In this document: positions 1 through 8,240 of the stretch, piece by piece
Position numbering within the stretch: the stretch's first letter is position 1
How the letters are laid out: every line of letters starts with the position of its first letter
From: Agrococcus jenensis
GTDB lineage: Bacteria > Actinomycetota > Actinomycetes > Actinomycetales > Microbacteriaceae
Assembly: GCF_003752465.1 (NCBI RefSeq)
Contig: NZ_RKHJ01000001.1
Coordinates: 310,001 to 374,000, forward strand
Direction: 5' to 3'
DNA: 64,000 nucleotides
Translations under genes and position numbers: made by a program
Notes under the pieces: generated by a model
What the model was told of the DNA's origin: nothing
Seen by the model: only the letters and a program-made list of their open reading frames with translations
Database searches by the model: none

Positions 1-544
1 AGCCGTCCATGAAGAGGGTGACCGGCGGCTGGTTGCCGCCGCCGAACGTGGCGACGATGCCGGTCTCGCTCACGGATGCGGCCGCGTAGCCGGCGAGGTA
101 CGCCGCCTGCGCGGTGTCGAACACGATCGAGCGCACGTTCGGGGCCTCGACGATCTCGTCGACGATCGCGAACTGCACGTCGGGGTTGGCCTCCGCCTGC
201 TCCCCGGTGGCGGCGGCGAGCTCGAAGCCGACGGTGAGCACGAAGCCGCAGCCGGTGTCGACCGCCGCCTGCACGTTGGGCGCGAGGTCGCTCTCGGAGG
301 TGGAGACGAGCACGTTCGCCTCGATGCCGAGCTCCTGCTGTGCGCGCTCCATGCCGGCCCAGCTCGTCTCGTTGAACGAGCGGTCGTTGAGGCCGCCGGA
401 GTTCGTCACCATCTGGGCGCACTCGAGCGCCTGCTCGGGCGCTTCGGAGCCGCCCGCGGTCTCGGTGGCGGCGGGCGGCGGCGTGGCGCAGCCCGCGAGG
501 AGGACGAGCGCGGCGAGCGCGGGCAGGGCGAGCGTGCGGGACAC
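1..544 (-). CDS. BMP-family substrate-binding lipoprotein (5' part only)
   Basis: The gene runs off the left edge of the window, so about 181 N-terminal residues are visible. The product starts at a GTG preceded by GGAG. It has a hydrophobic signal with a lipobox (LLAGC, Cys19), then a spacer and the sequence SGGLNDRSFNE, which matches the first strand and loop of the BMP/Med/PnrA family. These lipoproteins bind nucleosides or similar ligands outside the membrane for an ABC importer. The later part contains VLTVGFELA and an IVDEIVEAPN stretch typical of the same fold. The importer ATPase and permeases would be expected to the left, outside the window. The ligand cannot be told from this fragment. 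Confidence 0.85.
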   Translation of the reverse strand, partial: MSRTLALPALAALVLLAGCATPPPAATETAGGSEAPEQALECAQMVTNSGGLNDRSFNETSWAGMERAQQELGIEANVLVSTSESDLAPNVQAAVDTGCGFVLTVGFELAAATGEQAEANPDVQFAIVDEIVEAPNVRSIVFDTAQAAYLAGYAAASVSETGIVATFGGGNQPPVTLFMDG

Positions 545-627
545 GGGGACTCCTTCGAGCGGGTGACCGAATCGTAGCCCGGCGCCCGTGCGCCCGCGCG
601 CACCCGCCTCGCGGAGCCCGCCGCCCT

Positions 628-930
628 GTGCGCTCGATCGGGCAGAGCGGGGCGCGGAGCGGGATGGATGCTCGGGGGGCCGCTCAGCCCGACCGGGCTC
701 CCGCCGCTCTGGCCGCGAGCGCCGCCCGTGCCCGCCGCCCCGTGCGCTCGATCGGGCAGAGCGCGGCGCGGAGCGGGATGGATGCTCGGCGGGCCGCTCA
801 GCCCGATCGGGCTCACACCGGCCCTCGCCGCGAGCGCCGCCCGTGCCCGCCGCCCCGCGCCCTCGATCGGGCAGAGCGCGGCGCGAAGCGGGATGGATGC
901 CCGGCGGGCCGCTCGGCCCGATCGGGCTCA
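628..930. repeat. Tandem array of three 61-bp palindromic repeats (family A)
   Basis: Three units lie at 635-695, 749-809 and 864-924, with starts 114 and 115 bp apart. Each begins with CGATCGGGCAGAGCG and ends with CCGCTC(A/G)GCCCGA(T/C)CG, so the ends form an inverted repeat of about 16 bp around a loop of about 29 nt. The spacers between units are also similar to each other. The array fills the gap between the divergent lipoprotein gene and the gene at 1018, so it is not a simple convergent terminator. Further copies with exactly the same length lie at 1876, 12769, 12940 and 53280. Apart from the array and the lipoprotein start region I see nothing else in 545-1017. Confidence 0.9.
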
Positions 931-1017
931 CGTACTCGCGGGGGCCGCAGTGCGCGTCATCCACAGCCACCGGCCGGAGCGCATCGGCGCAGCCGCCACG
1001 AGCCGCACACTCCCGGC

Positions 1018-1872
1018 ATGGATGCGACCGAGCTCTTCCGCGGGGCGCTCGGCGTCCTCACGACCGCGCAGCTGCTCGACGCCGGTGTCACGAGGCGCGA
1101 GATCGATGCCTCCATCGCCGCAGGCAGGGTGGAGCGCGTACGACGCGGCTGGATCGCGTGGCAGCCCGACCCGATGGCGCTCGCAGCCGTGCGCGAGGGC
1201 GGCTGCGTCAGCTGCCTCAGCGCGATGGCGTCGCTCGGGGCGTGGCAGCCCCGGCATTCGGGCGGTCACATGCGCCGCGCCGATGGGCAGCGGTCTCGCA
1301 GGGCGGCCGACGAGAAGGGCTGTCGTCCCTATGGACCCAATCCGCCGGTGCGTGCCTCGGTGGACGACCTCGAGACCGCGTTCCGGTGCGCACTCCGGTG
1401 CGCCGATGCGGAGCAGCTGATCGCCGTGGCCGACTCGATCGTGCACCGCGAGCTCGCGACGCTGGAGGACCTGCGCGAGTGGGCCACCGACGCACCGAAG
1501 GAGGTCCGCACCCTGCTGAACCGCGTCGAGCCGCTGTCGGAGGCCGGCACCGAGTCGATGGTGCGGGTGCGCCTCTGCGCGCGCGGGATCCGCCTGCGGG
1601 TGCAGGTCCGGATCGCGCGCCGTCGCGTCGACCTGCTGATCGGCGATCGGCTCATCATCGAGTGCGACTCGACGACCTACCACGCCGATCCCGAGGCCTT
1701 CCAGCGCGATCGGCGCACCGACCGCATCCACGTTGCGCAGGGCTACCTGGTGATCCGGCTGACGTGGGAGCAGATCCACGACGAGTGGCCGGCGATCGAG
1801 CGCGACATCCTCGCGATCGTGCGTCGCGGCGATCACCGCTGGCCTGGCCGCCTCCGTCCCGAGCGAGCGTGA
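1018..1872 (+). CDS. AbiEi-type winged helix plus DUF559 (Vsr-like) nuclease-domain protein
   Basis: A 284-residue protein. The N-terminal 50 residues (LTTAQLLDAGVTRREID...VRRGW) look like the winged-helix domain of AbiEi-type antitoxins. Residues about 203-250 read VDLLIGDRLIIECDS, then YH, then RDRRTDR and GYLVIRLTWEQI, which is the DUF559 / very-short-patch-repair-like PD-(D/E)XK pattern with the acidic residues in place. Proteins of this build are numerous in Microbacteriaceae and usually named hypothetical or AbiEi-like. No AbiEii partner is adjacent, so a toxin-antitoxin role is not supported. The gene is bracketed by family A repeats on both sides. A paralogue-like gene lies at 57799. 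The ATG at 1018 is the first codon that preserves the whole winged helix; no clear RBS is visible. Confidence 0.75.
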   Translation: MDATELFRGALGVLTTAQLLDAGVTRREIDASIAAGRVERVRRGWIAWQPDPMALAAVREGGCVSCLSAMASLGAWQPRHSGGHMRRADGQRSRRAADEKGCRPYGPNPPVRASVDDLETAFRCALRCADAEQLIAVADSIVHRELATLEDLREWATDAPKEVRTLLNRVEPLSEAGTESMVRVRLCARGIRLRVQVRIARRRVDLLIGDRLIIECDSTTYHADPEAFQRDRRTDRIHVAQGYLVIRLTWEQIHDEWPAIERDILAIVRRGDHRWPGRLRPERA

Positions 1873-1875
1873 GCT

Positions 1876-1936
1876 CGATCGGGCTCACCGCGGCGCCAGC
1901 CCCGCTGGCCGGTCCGCGAGCGGCTCAGGCCGATCG
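1876..1936. repeat. Family A 61-bp palindromic repeat
   Basis: A single copy lies between the convergent stops of the gene at 1018-1872 and manC. It begins CGATCGGGCTCACCGC and ends CGGCTCAGGCCGATCG, and is exactly 61 bp long like the other family members. The centre differs from the upstream tandem copies, but the terminal arms are kept. In this position the hairpin could terminate both transcripts. Confidence 0.8.
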
Positions 1937-1948
1937 AGCTCGCGGGGG

Positions 1949-3061
1949 TCAAAGGGCGTCGGTGTTGCCCGAGCGGCGCACCGCGTCGACGACCTGCTTC
2001 ACGCGCTGCGCGTTGTCGGTCGTCGTGACCAGCAGCGCATCCGGGGTGTCGACGACGACCACGTTCTGGATGCCCACCACCGACACGATGCGGTTCGACT
2101 GCGAGACGACGATGCCCGATGCGGAGTCGGCGATCACCGTGCCCTCCGCGCCGAGGATCGCGAGGCGGCCGCGGTGCGCGCCGTTGTGCAGCTTCGCGAC
2201 CGCGGAGAAGTCGCCCACGTCGTCCCAGTCGAAGTCGCCCGGCACGACGACCATCCGGCCGCGTGCCGCGGCGGGCTCCGCGACGGCGTAGTCGATCGCG
2301 ATCTTCTTGAGCTGCGGCCACAGCCGGTCGACGGCCGGTCCGCGCTGGGCCGGCTCGTCCCAGACCTCGGCGAGCTCCTCGATCTGCGCGGCGAGCTCGG
2401 GCTCCTCGCGCGCCAGCTCCTCGAGCAGCACGTCGGCGCGCGCGATGAACATGCCCGCGTTCCAGAGGTAGTCGCCGCCGTCGACGTACTTGCGCGCGAC
2501 CTTCGCCGAGGGCTTCTCGACGAACTCGCGCACGAGCGCGGCGCTCGGGGCGCCGTCGACGCCCGCCGGCTCGCCCGCGCGGATGTAGCCGAAGCCGATC
2601 GCCGGCTCCGTCGGGGTGATGCCGATGGTCGCGATGTAGCCGGCACGGGCGGCAGCGACCGCCTCGCCGACCGCGCGCCGGAACGAGCGCTCGTCATCGA
2701 TCACGTGGTCGGCGGCGAACGAGCCGACGATGACGTCGGGCTCGCGGCGGCGCAGGATCGCGGCGGCGAGCGCGATCGCGACCGTGGAGTCGCGCGGGTC
2801 GGCCTCGAGCACGATGCTCGCGTCGTCGAGCTCGGGGATCTGCGCCTCGACCGCCGCGCGGTGCGACCGGCCGGTCACGACCATGGTCCGGCCGGGTCCG
2901 GCGAGCGGCCCGAGCCGGTCGAATGTGGCGCGCAGCAGCGTCTTGCCGCTGCCGGTCAGGTCGTGCAGGAACTTGGGCGCGTCGGCGCGCGAGAGCGGCC
3001 AGAGCCTCGAGCCCACGCCACCTGCGGGGATGATGCTGAAGAAGTCGTCGATCGCCGTCAC
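1949..3061 (-). CDS. manC: Mannose-1-phosphate guanylyltransferase
   Basis: A 370-residue nucleotidyltransferase that makes GDP-mannose from GTP and mannose-1-phosphate for mannosylation of lipids and glycans. The N-terminal pyrophosphorylase signature is IPAGGVGSRLWPLSR, with the product-site lysine in FVEKPSAKVA and the GDYLWNAGMF motif further on. The length fits the short, monofunctional type without a phosphomannose isomerase domain. The GTG start at 3061 follows a TAGGCT hexamer by 7 nt with no RBS, suggesting a leaderless mRNA. It is divergent from a GT4 glycosyltransferase that may use its product. Confidence 0.9.
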   Translation of the reverse strand: MTAIDDFFSIIPAGGVGSRLWPLSRADAPKFLHDLTGSGKTLLRATFDRLGPLAGPGRTMVVTGRSHRAAVEAQIPELDDASIVLEADPRDSTVAIALAAAILRRREPDVIVGSFAADHVIDDERSFRRAVGEAVAAARAGYIATIGITPTEPAIGFGYIRAGEPAGVDGAPSAALVREFVEKPSAKVARKYVDGGDYLWNAGMFIARADVLLEELAREEPELAAQIEELAEVWDEPAQRGPAVDRLWPQLKKIAIDYAVAEPAAARGRMVVVPGDFDWDDVGDFSAVAKLHNGAHRGRLAILGAEGTVIADSASGIVVSQSNRIVSVVGIQNVVVVDTPDALLVTTTDNAQRVKQVVDAVRRSGNTDAL

Positions 3062-3170
3062 GGCCCCGAGCCTAGCCAAGGGCCTCCCGGGGGCCCCCGC
3101 GCACCCCAGTTCATGCACCGTTCACCGTGCGCTCTCCCGCCCGTCGGCCGCTCCGACGTACCGTGGCATC
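3062..3170. promoter_or_regulatory. Divergent leaderless promoters for manC and the GT4 glycosyltransferase
   Basis: The 109-bp gap carries, on the minus strand, TAGGCT 7 nt before the manC GTG. On the plus strand it carries TACCGT 6 nt before the glycosyltransferase GTG. Neither start has a Shine-Dalgarno. Both hexamers fit the TANNNT -10 pattern seen before many other starts in this window. Transcription starts are inferred, not mapped. Confidence 0.5.
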
Positions 3171-4322
3171 GTGCGCATCGAGCGAGTCGCCATCGTGACC
3201 GAGAGCTTCCTCCCCACCGTCAACGGCGTGACCACCTCGGTCTGCCGCGTGCTCGACCGCCTCGTCGAGACCGGCCGCGAGGCCATCGTCATCACACCGC
3301 GCTGCGGCGCCCCCGTCCACTACCGCGGCGTGCCCGTCCACGAGGTGCCGTCGTTCGCCTACCGGCGCTTCCCGGTCGGGCTGCCGAGCCCGCAGGTCGC
3401 CGCGCTGCTCGCGCGCTTCCAGCCCGACGTGCTGCACGCCGCGAGCCCGTTCATGCTCGGCGGGCAGGCGATCGCCGAGGCCGCCCGCATCGGCCTGCCG
3501 AGCGTCGCGATCTACCAGACCGACGTCGCCGGCTTCGCGCGCCGCAACCGGCTCGCGGCGGGCTCTCCCTTCGCGTGGCAGATCATCCGGCTCATCCACA
3601 ACGCCGCCGACCGCACGCTCGCGCCGTCGACGTCGGCGATCGCCGACCTCGAGGACGCGGGCGTCAAGCGCGTCCACCGCTGGGTGCGCGGCGTCGACCT
3701 CGAGGGCTTCCACCCCGACAACCGCCAGGGCCCGGCGGCCGCCAACCTGCGCCGCCGACTGGCGCCGGGCGGCGAGTCCATCGTGGGCTACGTCGGCCGC
3801 GTCGCACCGGAGAAGGGCCTCGACCGGCTGCGCGCGCTCGCGGGCGTGCCGGGCATCCGCGTCGTGATCGTCGGCGACGGCCCGGCGATGGACGAGACCC
3901 GCAGGCAGCTCGCCGACGTCGGCCCCGTCTTCCTCGGCCAGCTGCACGGCGCCGCGCTTCGCGCCGCGTACGCCGCGATGGACGTGTTCGTCCACACCGG
4001 CACCGAGGAGACGTTCGGGCAGACCCTGCAGGAGGCGGCGGCGAGCGGCCTGCCGGTCGTCGCGCCGCGCGCCGGCGGACCGATCGACCTCGTCGACGAC
4101 GGCACGACCGGGTTCCTCTTCGACCCCGACGACGCATCCGACCTGCGCGCCGCCGTCGCGCGGCTCGCCGCCGACGCGTCGATGCGGGCGCGGATGGGCG
4201 AGGCCGGCCGTCGGCGCGTGCTGCCCCGCTCGTGGTCGGCAGTCGTCGACCAGCTGCTCGCCCACTACGAGCGGGCATCGCACCGCGCGCTCCGCGGCAT
4301 CGACGGCCTCGTCGGCGCGTAG
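3171..4322 (+). CDS. GT4 glycosyltransferase, MgtA/PimB-like mannosyltransferase
   Basis: A 383-residue GT-B enzyme. The N-terminal domain begins VAIVTESFLPTVNGVTTSV, the typical acceptor-domain opening of alpha-mannosyltransferases. The C-terminal nucleotide-sugar domain has YVGRVAPEKGLDRL, VIVGDGPAMDE and the retaining EX7E motif in EETFGQTLQEAAASG. Relatives include mycobacterial and corynebacterial MgtA (Rv0557-like) and PimB, which add mannose from GDP-mannose to lipid acceptors on the cytoplasmic side. The neighbouring, divergent GDP-mannose synthase supports mannose as donor. The acceptor is not determined. The GTG at 3171 is chosen because the conserved strand starts at once and a -10-like TACCGT is 6 nt upstream. 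Confidence 0.85.
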   Translation: MRIERVAIVTESFLPTVNGVTTSVCRVLDRLVETGREAIVITPRCGAPVHYRGVPVHEVPSFAYRRFPVGLPSPQVAALLARFQPDVLHAASPFMLGGQAIAEAARIGLPSVAIYQTDVAGFARRNRLAAGSPFAWQIIRLIHNAADRTLAPSTSAIADLEDAGVKRVHRWVRGVDLEGFHPDNRQGPAAANLRRRLAPGGESIVGYVGRVAPEKGLDRLRALAGVPGIRVVIVGDGPAMDETRRQLADVGPVFLGQLHGAALRAAYAAMDVFVHTGTEETFGQTLQEAAASGLPVVAPRAGGPIDLVDDGTTGFLFDPDDASDLRAAVARLAADASMRARMGEAGRRRVLPRSWSAVVDQLLAHYERASHRALRGIDGLVGA

Positions 4323-4446
4323 GCCCCGGCACGCCGCTCCTGGCGTTCGCCCGGAGCGCACCGCGGCGACCCGCCGAGCCCGGACGCCGTTCGCCACGGG
4401 CATAGGATGGATGCATCTGCCCGGTCGAACAACGGAGGGATTGCGC
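4323..4446 (+). promoter_or_regulatory. Promoter region and leader of the sdh operon
   Basis: A TAGGAT hexamer at 4403-4408 is a good -10 candidate, giving a leader of about 32 nt. A strong GGAGGG at 4434-4439 lies 7 nt before the sdhC GTG at 4447. This SD decides the start against the in-frame TTG at 4441, which is only 1 nt from the SD. Confidence 0.5.
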
Positions 4447-4884
4447 GTGTCGAAGACGCAGAGCAGCCTCGTCCTCCCCGATCCCTCCCCTCGCAAGACC
4501 ACGTTCAGCGGCACGCTGTATCGCGGCAACGAGGGCATGTGGTCGTGGGTGCTGCACCGGATCACCGGTGTGGCGATCTACTTCTTCCTGCTGGTGCACG
4601 TGCTCGACACGGCACTCATCCGGGTGAGCCCGGAGGCGTACGACGCCGTCATGGCGACCTACAAGAACCCGATCATGGGTCTCGGCGAGGTCGGTCTCGT
4701 CGGCGCCGTGGTGCTCCACGCCCTCAACGGCCTGCGCATCATCCTCGTCGACGTCTGGCCGTGGGCGACCAAGAACCAGCGCGTGCTGTTCTGGATCGTC
4801 ATGGGCCTCGTCGTGGCGCTCATGCTCTACTTCACGCCGAACCACCTCATCAACGTGTTCTCGCCGATGGAAGAGGCCCACTGA
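4447..4884 (+). CDS. sdhC: Succinate dehydrogenase cytochrome b556 subunit
   Basis: A 145-residue membrane anchor of complex II. It carries the SdhC signature SWVLHRITGVAIYFFLLVHVLD, with the heme/quinone-site histidines, and three membrane helices (around residues 38-60, 80-105 and 115-135). With SdhD it anchors SdhAB, binds heme b and passes electrons from succinate to menaquinone. It is the first gene of sdhCDAB and overlaps sdhD by one base (TGATG). Confidence 0.95.
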   Translation: MSKTQSSLVLPDPSPRKTTFSGTLYRGNEGMWSWVLHRITGVAIYFFLLVHVLDTALIRVSPEAYDAVMATYKNPIMGLGEVGLVGAVVLHALNGLRIILVDVWPWATKNQRVLFWIVMGLVVALMLYFTPNHLINVFSPMEEAH

Positions 4885-5342
4885 TGAGCGTCACCGTCGA
4901 GAGCCCGAACTACGCCTACCCCGCCCGCTCGAGGAGCCGTCGCGGCCCGAACCTCGAGAAGGCCGGCTGGATCTTCATGCGCGCCTCCGGCGTCGTGCTG
5001 ATCGTGCTGATCTTCGGCCACCTGGCCTACAACCTCATCTGGACGCCCGGCGGCATCCACGCCATCGACTTCGGCTTCGTGGGCGGCAAGCTCGCTCAGC
5101 CCTTCTGGCAGTGGTGGGACGTGCTGATGCTGTGGCTCGCCATCCTGCACGGCTCGAACGGCATGCGCACGATCGTCAACGACTACGTGCACAAGCCGAA
5201 GGTCCGCACGCTCGCGCTCGGCGCGATCGGCACCGCCGCCGTGCTGCTCATCCTGCTGGGCACGCTCATCACCTTCACGTTCAACCCCTGCCCGGAAGCC
5301 GCGGACCCCGCGCTGCTCCCGTCGTTCTGCGCCTCCCTCTAG
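4884..5342 (+). CDS. sdhD: Succinate dehydrogenase hydrophobic membrane anchor subunit
   Basis: A 152-residue protein with three membrane segments: about residues 30-50 ([20 protein letters not shown]), 75-95 ([19 protein letters not shown]) and 110-135. The HGSNGMR stretch is the conserved SdhD helix-II region with its heme-ligand histidine. The first about 25 residues are basic and cytoplasmic. The start overlaps the sdhC stop by one base, indicating translational coupling, and sdhA follows after 25 bp. Confidence 0.93.
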   Translation: MSVTVESPNYAYPARSRSRRGPNLEKAGWIFMRASGVVLIVLIFGHLAYNLIWTPGGIHAIDFGFVGGKLAQPFWQWWDVLMLWLAILHGSNGMRTIVNDYVHKPKVRTLALGAIGTAAVLLILLGTLITFTFNPCPEAADPALLPSFCASL

Positions 5343-5367
5343 GCGAGATTCGGAGTCCCCCACATCC

Positions 5368-7155
5368 ATGGCTGATCAGCATTCCGTCGTCGACGGCATC
5401 CACTACCACCAGCATGACGTCGTCATCGTCGGAGCGGGAGGCGCAGGCATGCGCGCCGCCATCGAGTCGGCCCCGAAGGCGTCGACCGCGGTGATCACGA
5501 AGCTGTACCCGACCCGCTCCCACACGGGCGCGGCGCAGGGCGGCATGGCTGCCGCCCTCGCGAACGTCGAGGAGGACAGCAACGAGTGGCACACCTACGA
5601 CACGGTCAAGGGCGGCGACTACCTGGTGGACCAGGACGCGGCGGAGATCCTCACGCGTGAGGCGATCGACGCGGTCTACGACCTCGAGAACATGGGGCTG
5701 CCGTTCAACCGCACGCCGGACGGCAAGATCGACCAGCGCCGCTTCGGCGGGCACACGCGCGACCACGGCAAGGCGCCGGTCCGCCGCGCCTGCTACGCCG
5801 CCGACCGCACGGGCCACATGATCCTGCAGACGCTGTACCAGAACTGCGTCAAGCACGGCGTCGACTTCTTCAACGAGTTCTACGCGCTCGACCTGATCAT
5901 GGGCGAGGTCGACGGCGTGCCGCGGCCCGCCGGCGTCGTCGCCTACGAGCTGGCGACCGGCGAGATCCACGTCTTCCAGGGCAAGTCGGTCGTGTTCGCG
6001 ACCGGCGGCTTCGGCAAGATCTACAAGACCACCTCGAACGCGCACACGCTCACGGGCGACGGCGTCGGCATCATCTGGCGCAAGGGCCTGCCGCTCGAGG
6101 ACATGGAGTTCTACCAGTTCCACCCGACGGGCCTCGCCGGCCTCGGCATCCTCCTCACCGAGGGCGCCCGCGGCGAGGGCGCGATCCTCCGCAACGCGTC
6201 GGGCGAGCGCTTCATGGAGCGCTACGCGCCGACGATCAAGGACCTCGCGCCGCGCGACATCGTCGCCCGCTCGATGGTGCAGGAGGTCCTCGACGGCCGC
6301 GGCGCCGGCCCGAACAAGGACTACGTCTACCTCGACTGCACCCACCTGGGCGCCGAGGTGCTCGAGACGAAGCTGCCCGACATCACCGAGTTCGCGCGCA
6401 CCTACCTCGGCGTCGACCCGGTGACAGAGCGCGTGCCCGTCTACCCCACGGCGCACTACGCCATGGGCGGCATCCCGACGAACAACGACGCCGAGGTCCT
6501 CCGCGACAACGACACCGTCATCCCGGGCCTCTACGCCGCCGGCGAGTGCGCGTGCGTCTCAGTGCACGGCGCCAACCGCCTGGGCACGAACTCGCTGCTC
6601 GACATCAACGTGTTCGGCAAGCGCGCCGGCAACAACGCGGTCACGTACGCGCAGACGGCCAACTTCGTCGACGTGCCGGCGGATGCCGCCGACGGCGTCG
6701 TGAAGCTGCTCGCGCAGCTGCGCGAGGGCGACGGCACCGAGTCGGTCGCCGCGATCCGCAAGGCGCTGCAGGAGACGATGGACCGCAACGCCCAGGTGTT
6801 CCGCACCGAGGAGACGCTGCAGACCGCGCTCGCCGACATCGCCGTGCTCCGCGGCCGCTACCCCAACGTGCGCGTGCACGACCGCGGTCGCCGCTTCAAC
6901 ACCGACCTCCTCGAGGCCGTCGAGCTGGGCTTCCTGCTCGACCTCGCCGAGGTGGTCGTAATCTCCGCGATCAACCGCAAGGAGTCGCGGGGCGCCCACA
7001 TGCGCGATGACTACCCCACGCGCGACGACGTGAACTTCATGCAGCACACCATGGCGTACCGGACGGCCGCCGAGACGGGTGACAGCCAGGGCATCCGTCT
7101 GGACTGGAAGCCGGTGCGCTTCACGCACTACGAGCCGACGGAGCGGAAGTACTGA
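5368..7155 (+). CDS. sdhA: Succinate dehydrogenase flavoprotein subunit
   Basis: A 595-residue catalytic subunit that oxidises succinate to fumarate. It shows the FAD-binding motif [15 protein letters not shown] near residue 20 and the covalent-flavin histidine in [11 protein letters not shown]. The conserved catalytic block [22 protein letters not shown] includes the active-site His/Arg region. The HPTGL and [11 protein letters not shown] motifs and the C-terminal fumarate-reductase domain ([16 protein letters not shown]) are complete. The stop overlaps the sdhB start by one base. Confidence 0.97.
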   Translation: MADQHSVVDGIHYHQHDVVIVGAGGAGMRAAIESAPKASTAVITKLYPTRSHTGAAQGGMAAALANVEEDSNEWHTYDTVKGGDYLVDQDAAEILTREAIDAVYDLENMGLPFNRTPDGKIDQRRFGGHTRDHGKAPVRRACYAADRTGHMILQTLYQNCVKHGVDFFNEFYALDLIMGEVDGVPRPAGVVAYELATGEIHVFQGKSVVFATGGFGKIYKTTSNAHTLTGDGVGIIWRKGLPLEDMEFYQFHPTGLAGLGILLTEGARGEGAILRNASGERFMERYAPTIKDLAPRDIVARSMVQEVLDGRGAGPNKDYVYLDCTHLGAEVLETKLPDITEFARTYLGVDPVTERVPVYPTAHYAMGGIPTNNDAEVLRDNDTVIPGLYAAGECACVSVHGANRLGTNSLLDINVFGKRAGNNAVTYAQTANFVDVPADAADGVVKLLAQLREGDGTESVAAIRKALQETMDRNAQVFRTEETLQTALADIAVLRGRYPNVRVHDRGRRFNTDLLEAVELGFLLDLAEVVVISAINRKESRGAHMRDDYPTRDDVNFMQHTMAYRTAAETGDSQGIRLDWKPVRFTHYEPTERKY

Positions 7156-8117
7156 TGAGCGACAACCAGCTGCCCCAGGGCGACCCGAAGGGCCAGGAGT
7201 CGGGCGTGCACCCGGCGCAGAGCGGCCCCACGGGCGCGCCCACGCCGATGGCCGACCGGCCCGACACCGGCTCCACCGAGGACCAGGCGAGCGCGCACCA
7301 GGCCGCCGAGGCCGCGGCGCAGTCGCCGACCAGCCCGAAGCCGGTCGAGAACGAGTACGACGGCGCCGACCGCGAGGTCGAGCCGTCGGAGCCCATCGAC
7401 GTGCCGCAGAGCTTCAACGTCACGGTCATCGTGCGCCGCTACGACCCCGAGGTGGACGAGGAGCCGCGCTGGGTCGACTACGACGTGCAGATGTACCCGA
7501 CGGAGCGCATCCTCGACGCCCTGCACCGCATCAAGTGGGACATCGACCCGTCGCTCGCCTTCCGTCGCTCGTGCGCGCACGGCGTCTGCGGCTCCGACGC
7601 GATGCGCATCAACGGCAAGAACCGCCTCGCCTGCAAGGCGCTCGTGAAGGACTTCGACATCTCGAAGCCGATCTACGTCGAGGCGATCAAGGGCCTGCCG
7701 CTCGAGAAGGACCTGATCGTGAACATGGAGCCGTTCTTCGACTCCTTCCGCGAGATCCAGCCCTTCCTCCAGGCGACGGGCAAGCCCGAGAAGGAGCGCC
7801 ACCAGACGATCGCGCAGCGCGAGCGCTTCGACGACACGACGAAGTGCATCCTCTGCGCCGCGTGCACGACCTCGTGCCCGGTGTTCTGGACCGACGGCCA
7901 GTACTTCGGACCCGCCGCGATCGTCAATGCGCACCGCTTCATCTTCGACTCGCGCGACGAGGGCAGCCAGGTGCGGCTCGACATCCTCAACGACAAGGAG
8001 GGCGTGTGGCGCTGCCGCACGACCTTCAACTGCACGGATGCCTGCCCCCGCGGCATCCAGGTGACCAAGGCGATCGCCGAGGTCAAGCAGGCCATGATGA
8101 CGGGCGTCCGGCTCTAG
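7155..8117 (+). CDS. sdhB: Succinate dehydrogenase iron-sulfur subunit with a long N-terminal extension
   Basis: A 320-residue protein. The family-like part starts near residue 86 (FNVTVIVRRYDP). It has the [2Fe-2S] cysteines in SCAHGVCGSDAM plus the following NRLAC, and then the CILCAACTTSCPVFW and CTDACPRGI motifs for the [4Fe-4S] and [3Fe-4S] clusters. The first about 85 residues are Pro/Ala/Gln/Glu-rich, with no predicted fold and no membrane segment, and make the protein longer than the usual 235-260 residues. The start is fixed by the one-base overlap with sdhA. A shorter start would need an internal codon, and I see no convincing RBS before the conserved part. Confidence 0.93.
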   Translation: MSDNQLPQGDPKGQESGVHPAQSGPTGAPTPMADRPDTGSTEDQASAHQAAEAAAQSPTSPKPVENEYDGADREVEPSEPIDVPQSFNVTVIVRRYDPEVDEEPRWVDYDVQMYPTERILDALHRIKWDIDPSLAFRRSCAHGVCGSDAMRINGKNRLACKALVKDFDISKPIYVEAIKGLPLEKDLIVNMEPFFDSFREIQPFLQATGKPEKERHQTIAQRERFDDTTKCILCAACTTSCPVFWTDGQYFGPAAIVNAHRFIFDSRDEGSQVRLDILNDKEGVWRCRTTFNCTDACPRGIQVTKAIAEVKQAMMTGVRL

Positions 8118-8133
8118 CCGCACCGCTCGACCC

Positions 8134-8165
8134 GAGGGCCGGCATCCACGCGGATGCCGGCCCTC
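8134..8165 (+). terminator. Intrinsic-type hairpin after sdhB
   Basis: Perfect 14-bp stem (GAGGGCCGGCATCC and its complement) with a 4-nt loop, 16 bp after the sdhB stop. No U-tract follows, as is usual in high-GC actinobacteria. Confidence 0.75.
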
Positions 8166-8240
8166 GCTGCGGCCGTCGGCGGCCCTGACCGTCGTTCCGC
8201 TCTCGGCTGATGTGTAGGCAGCCGATGTATCGTCCCCGCC

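Noticed and set aside
628..930. CRISPR array
   Set aside because: The repeats are 61 bp palindromes with spacers that are similar to each other, only three units are present and no cas gene is near. No other CRISPR-like array was seen.
1018..1872. Calling this gene an AbiEi antitoxin of a type IV toxin-antitoxin pair
   Set aside because: No AbiEii nucleotidyltransferase gene is adjacent and the C-terminal half is nuclease-like. The same holds for 57799.
2174..4405. Long plus-strand frame over manC and the glycosyltransferase
   Set aside because: Arg/Pro-rich translation with no domain. Both real genes in the interval have clear family motifs in other frames.
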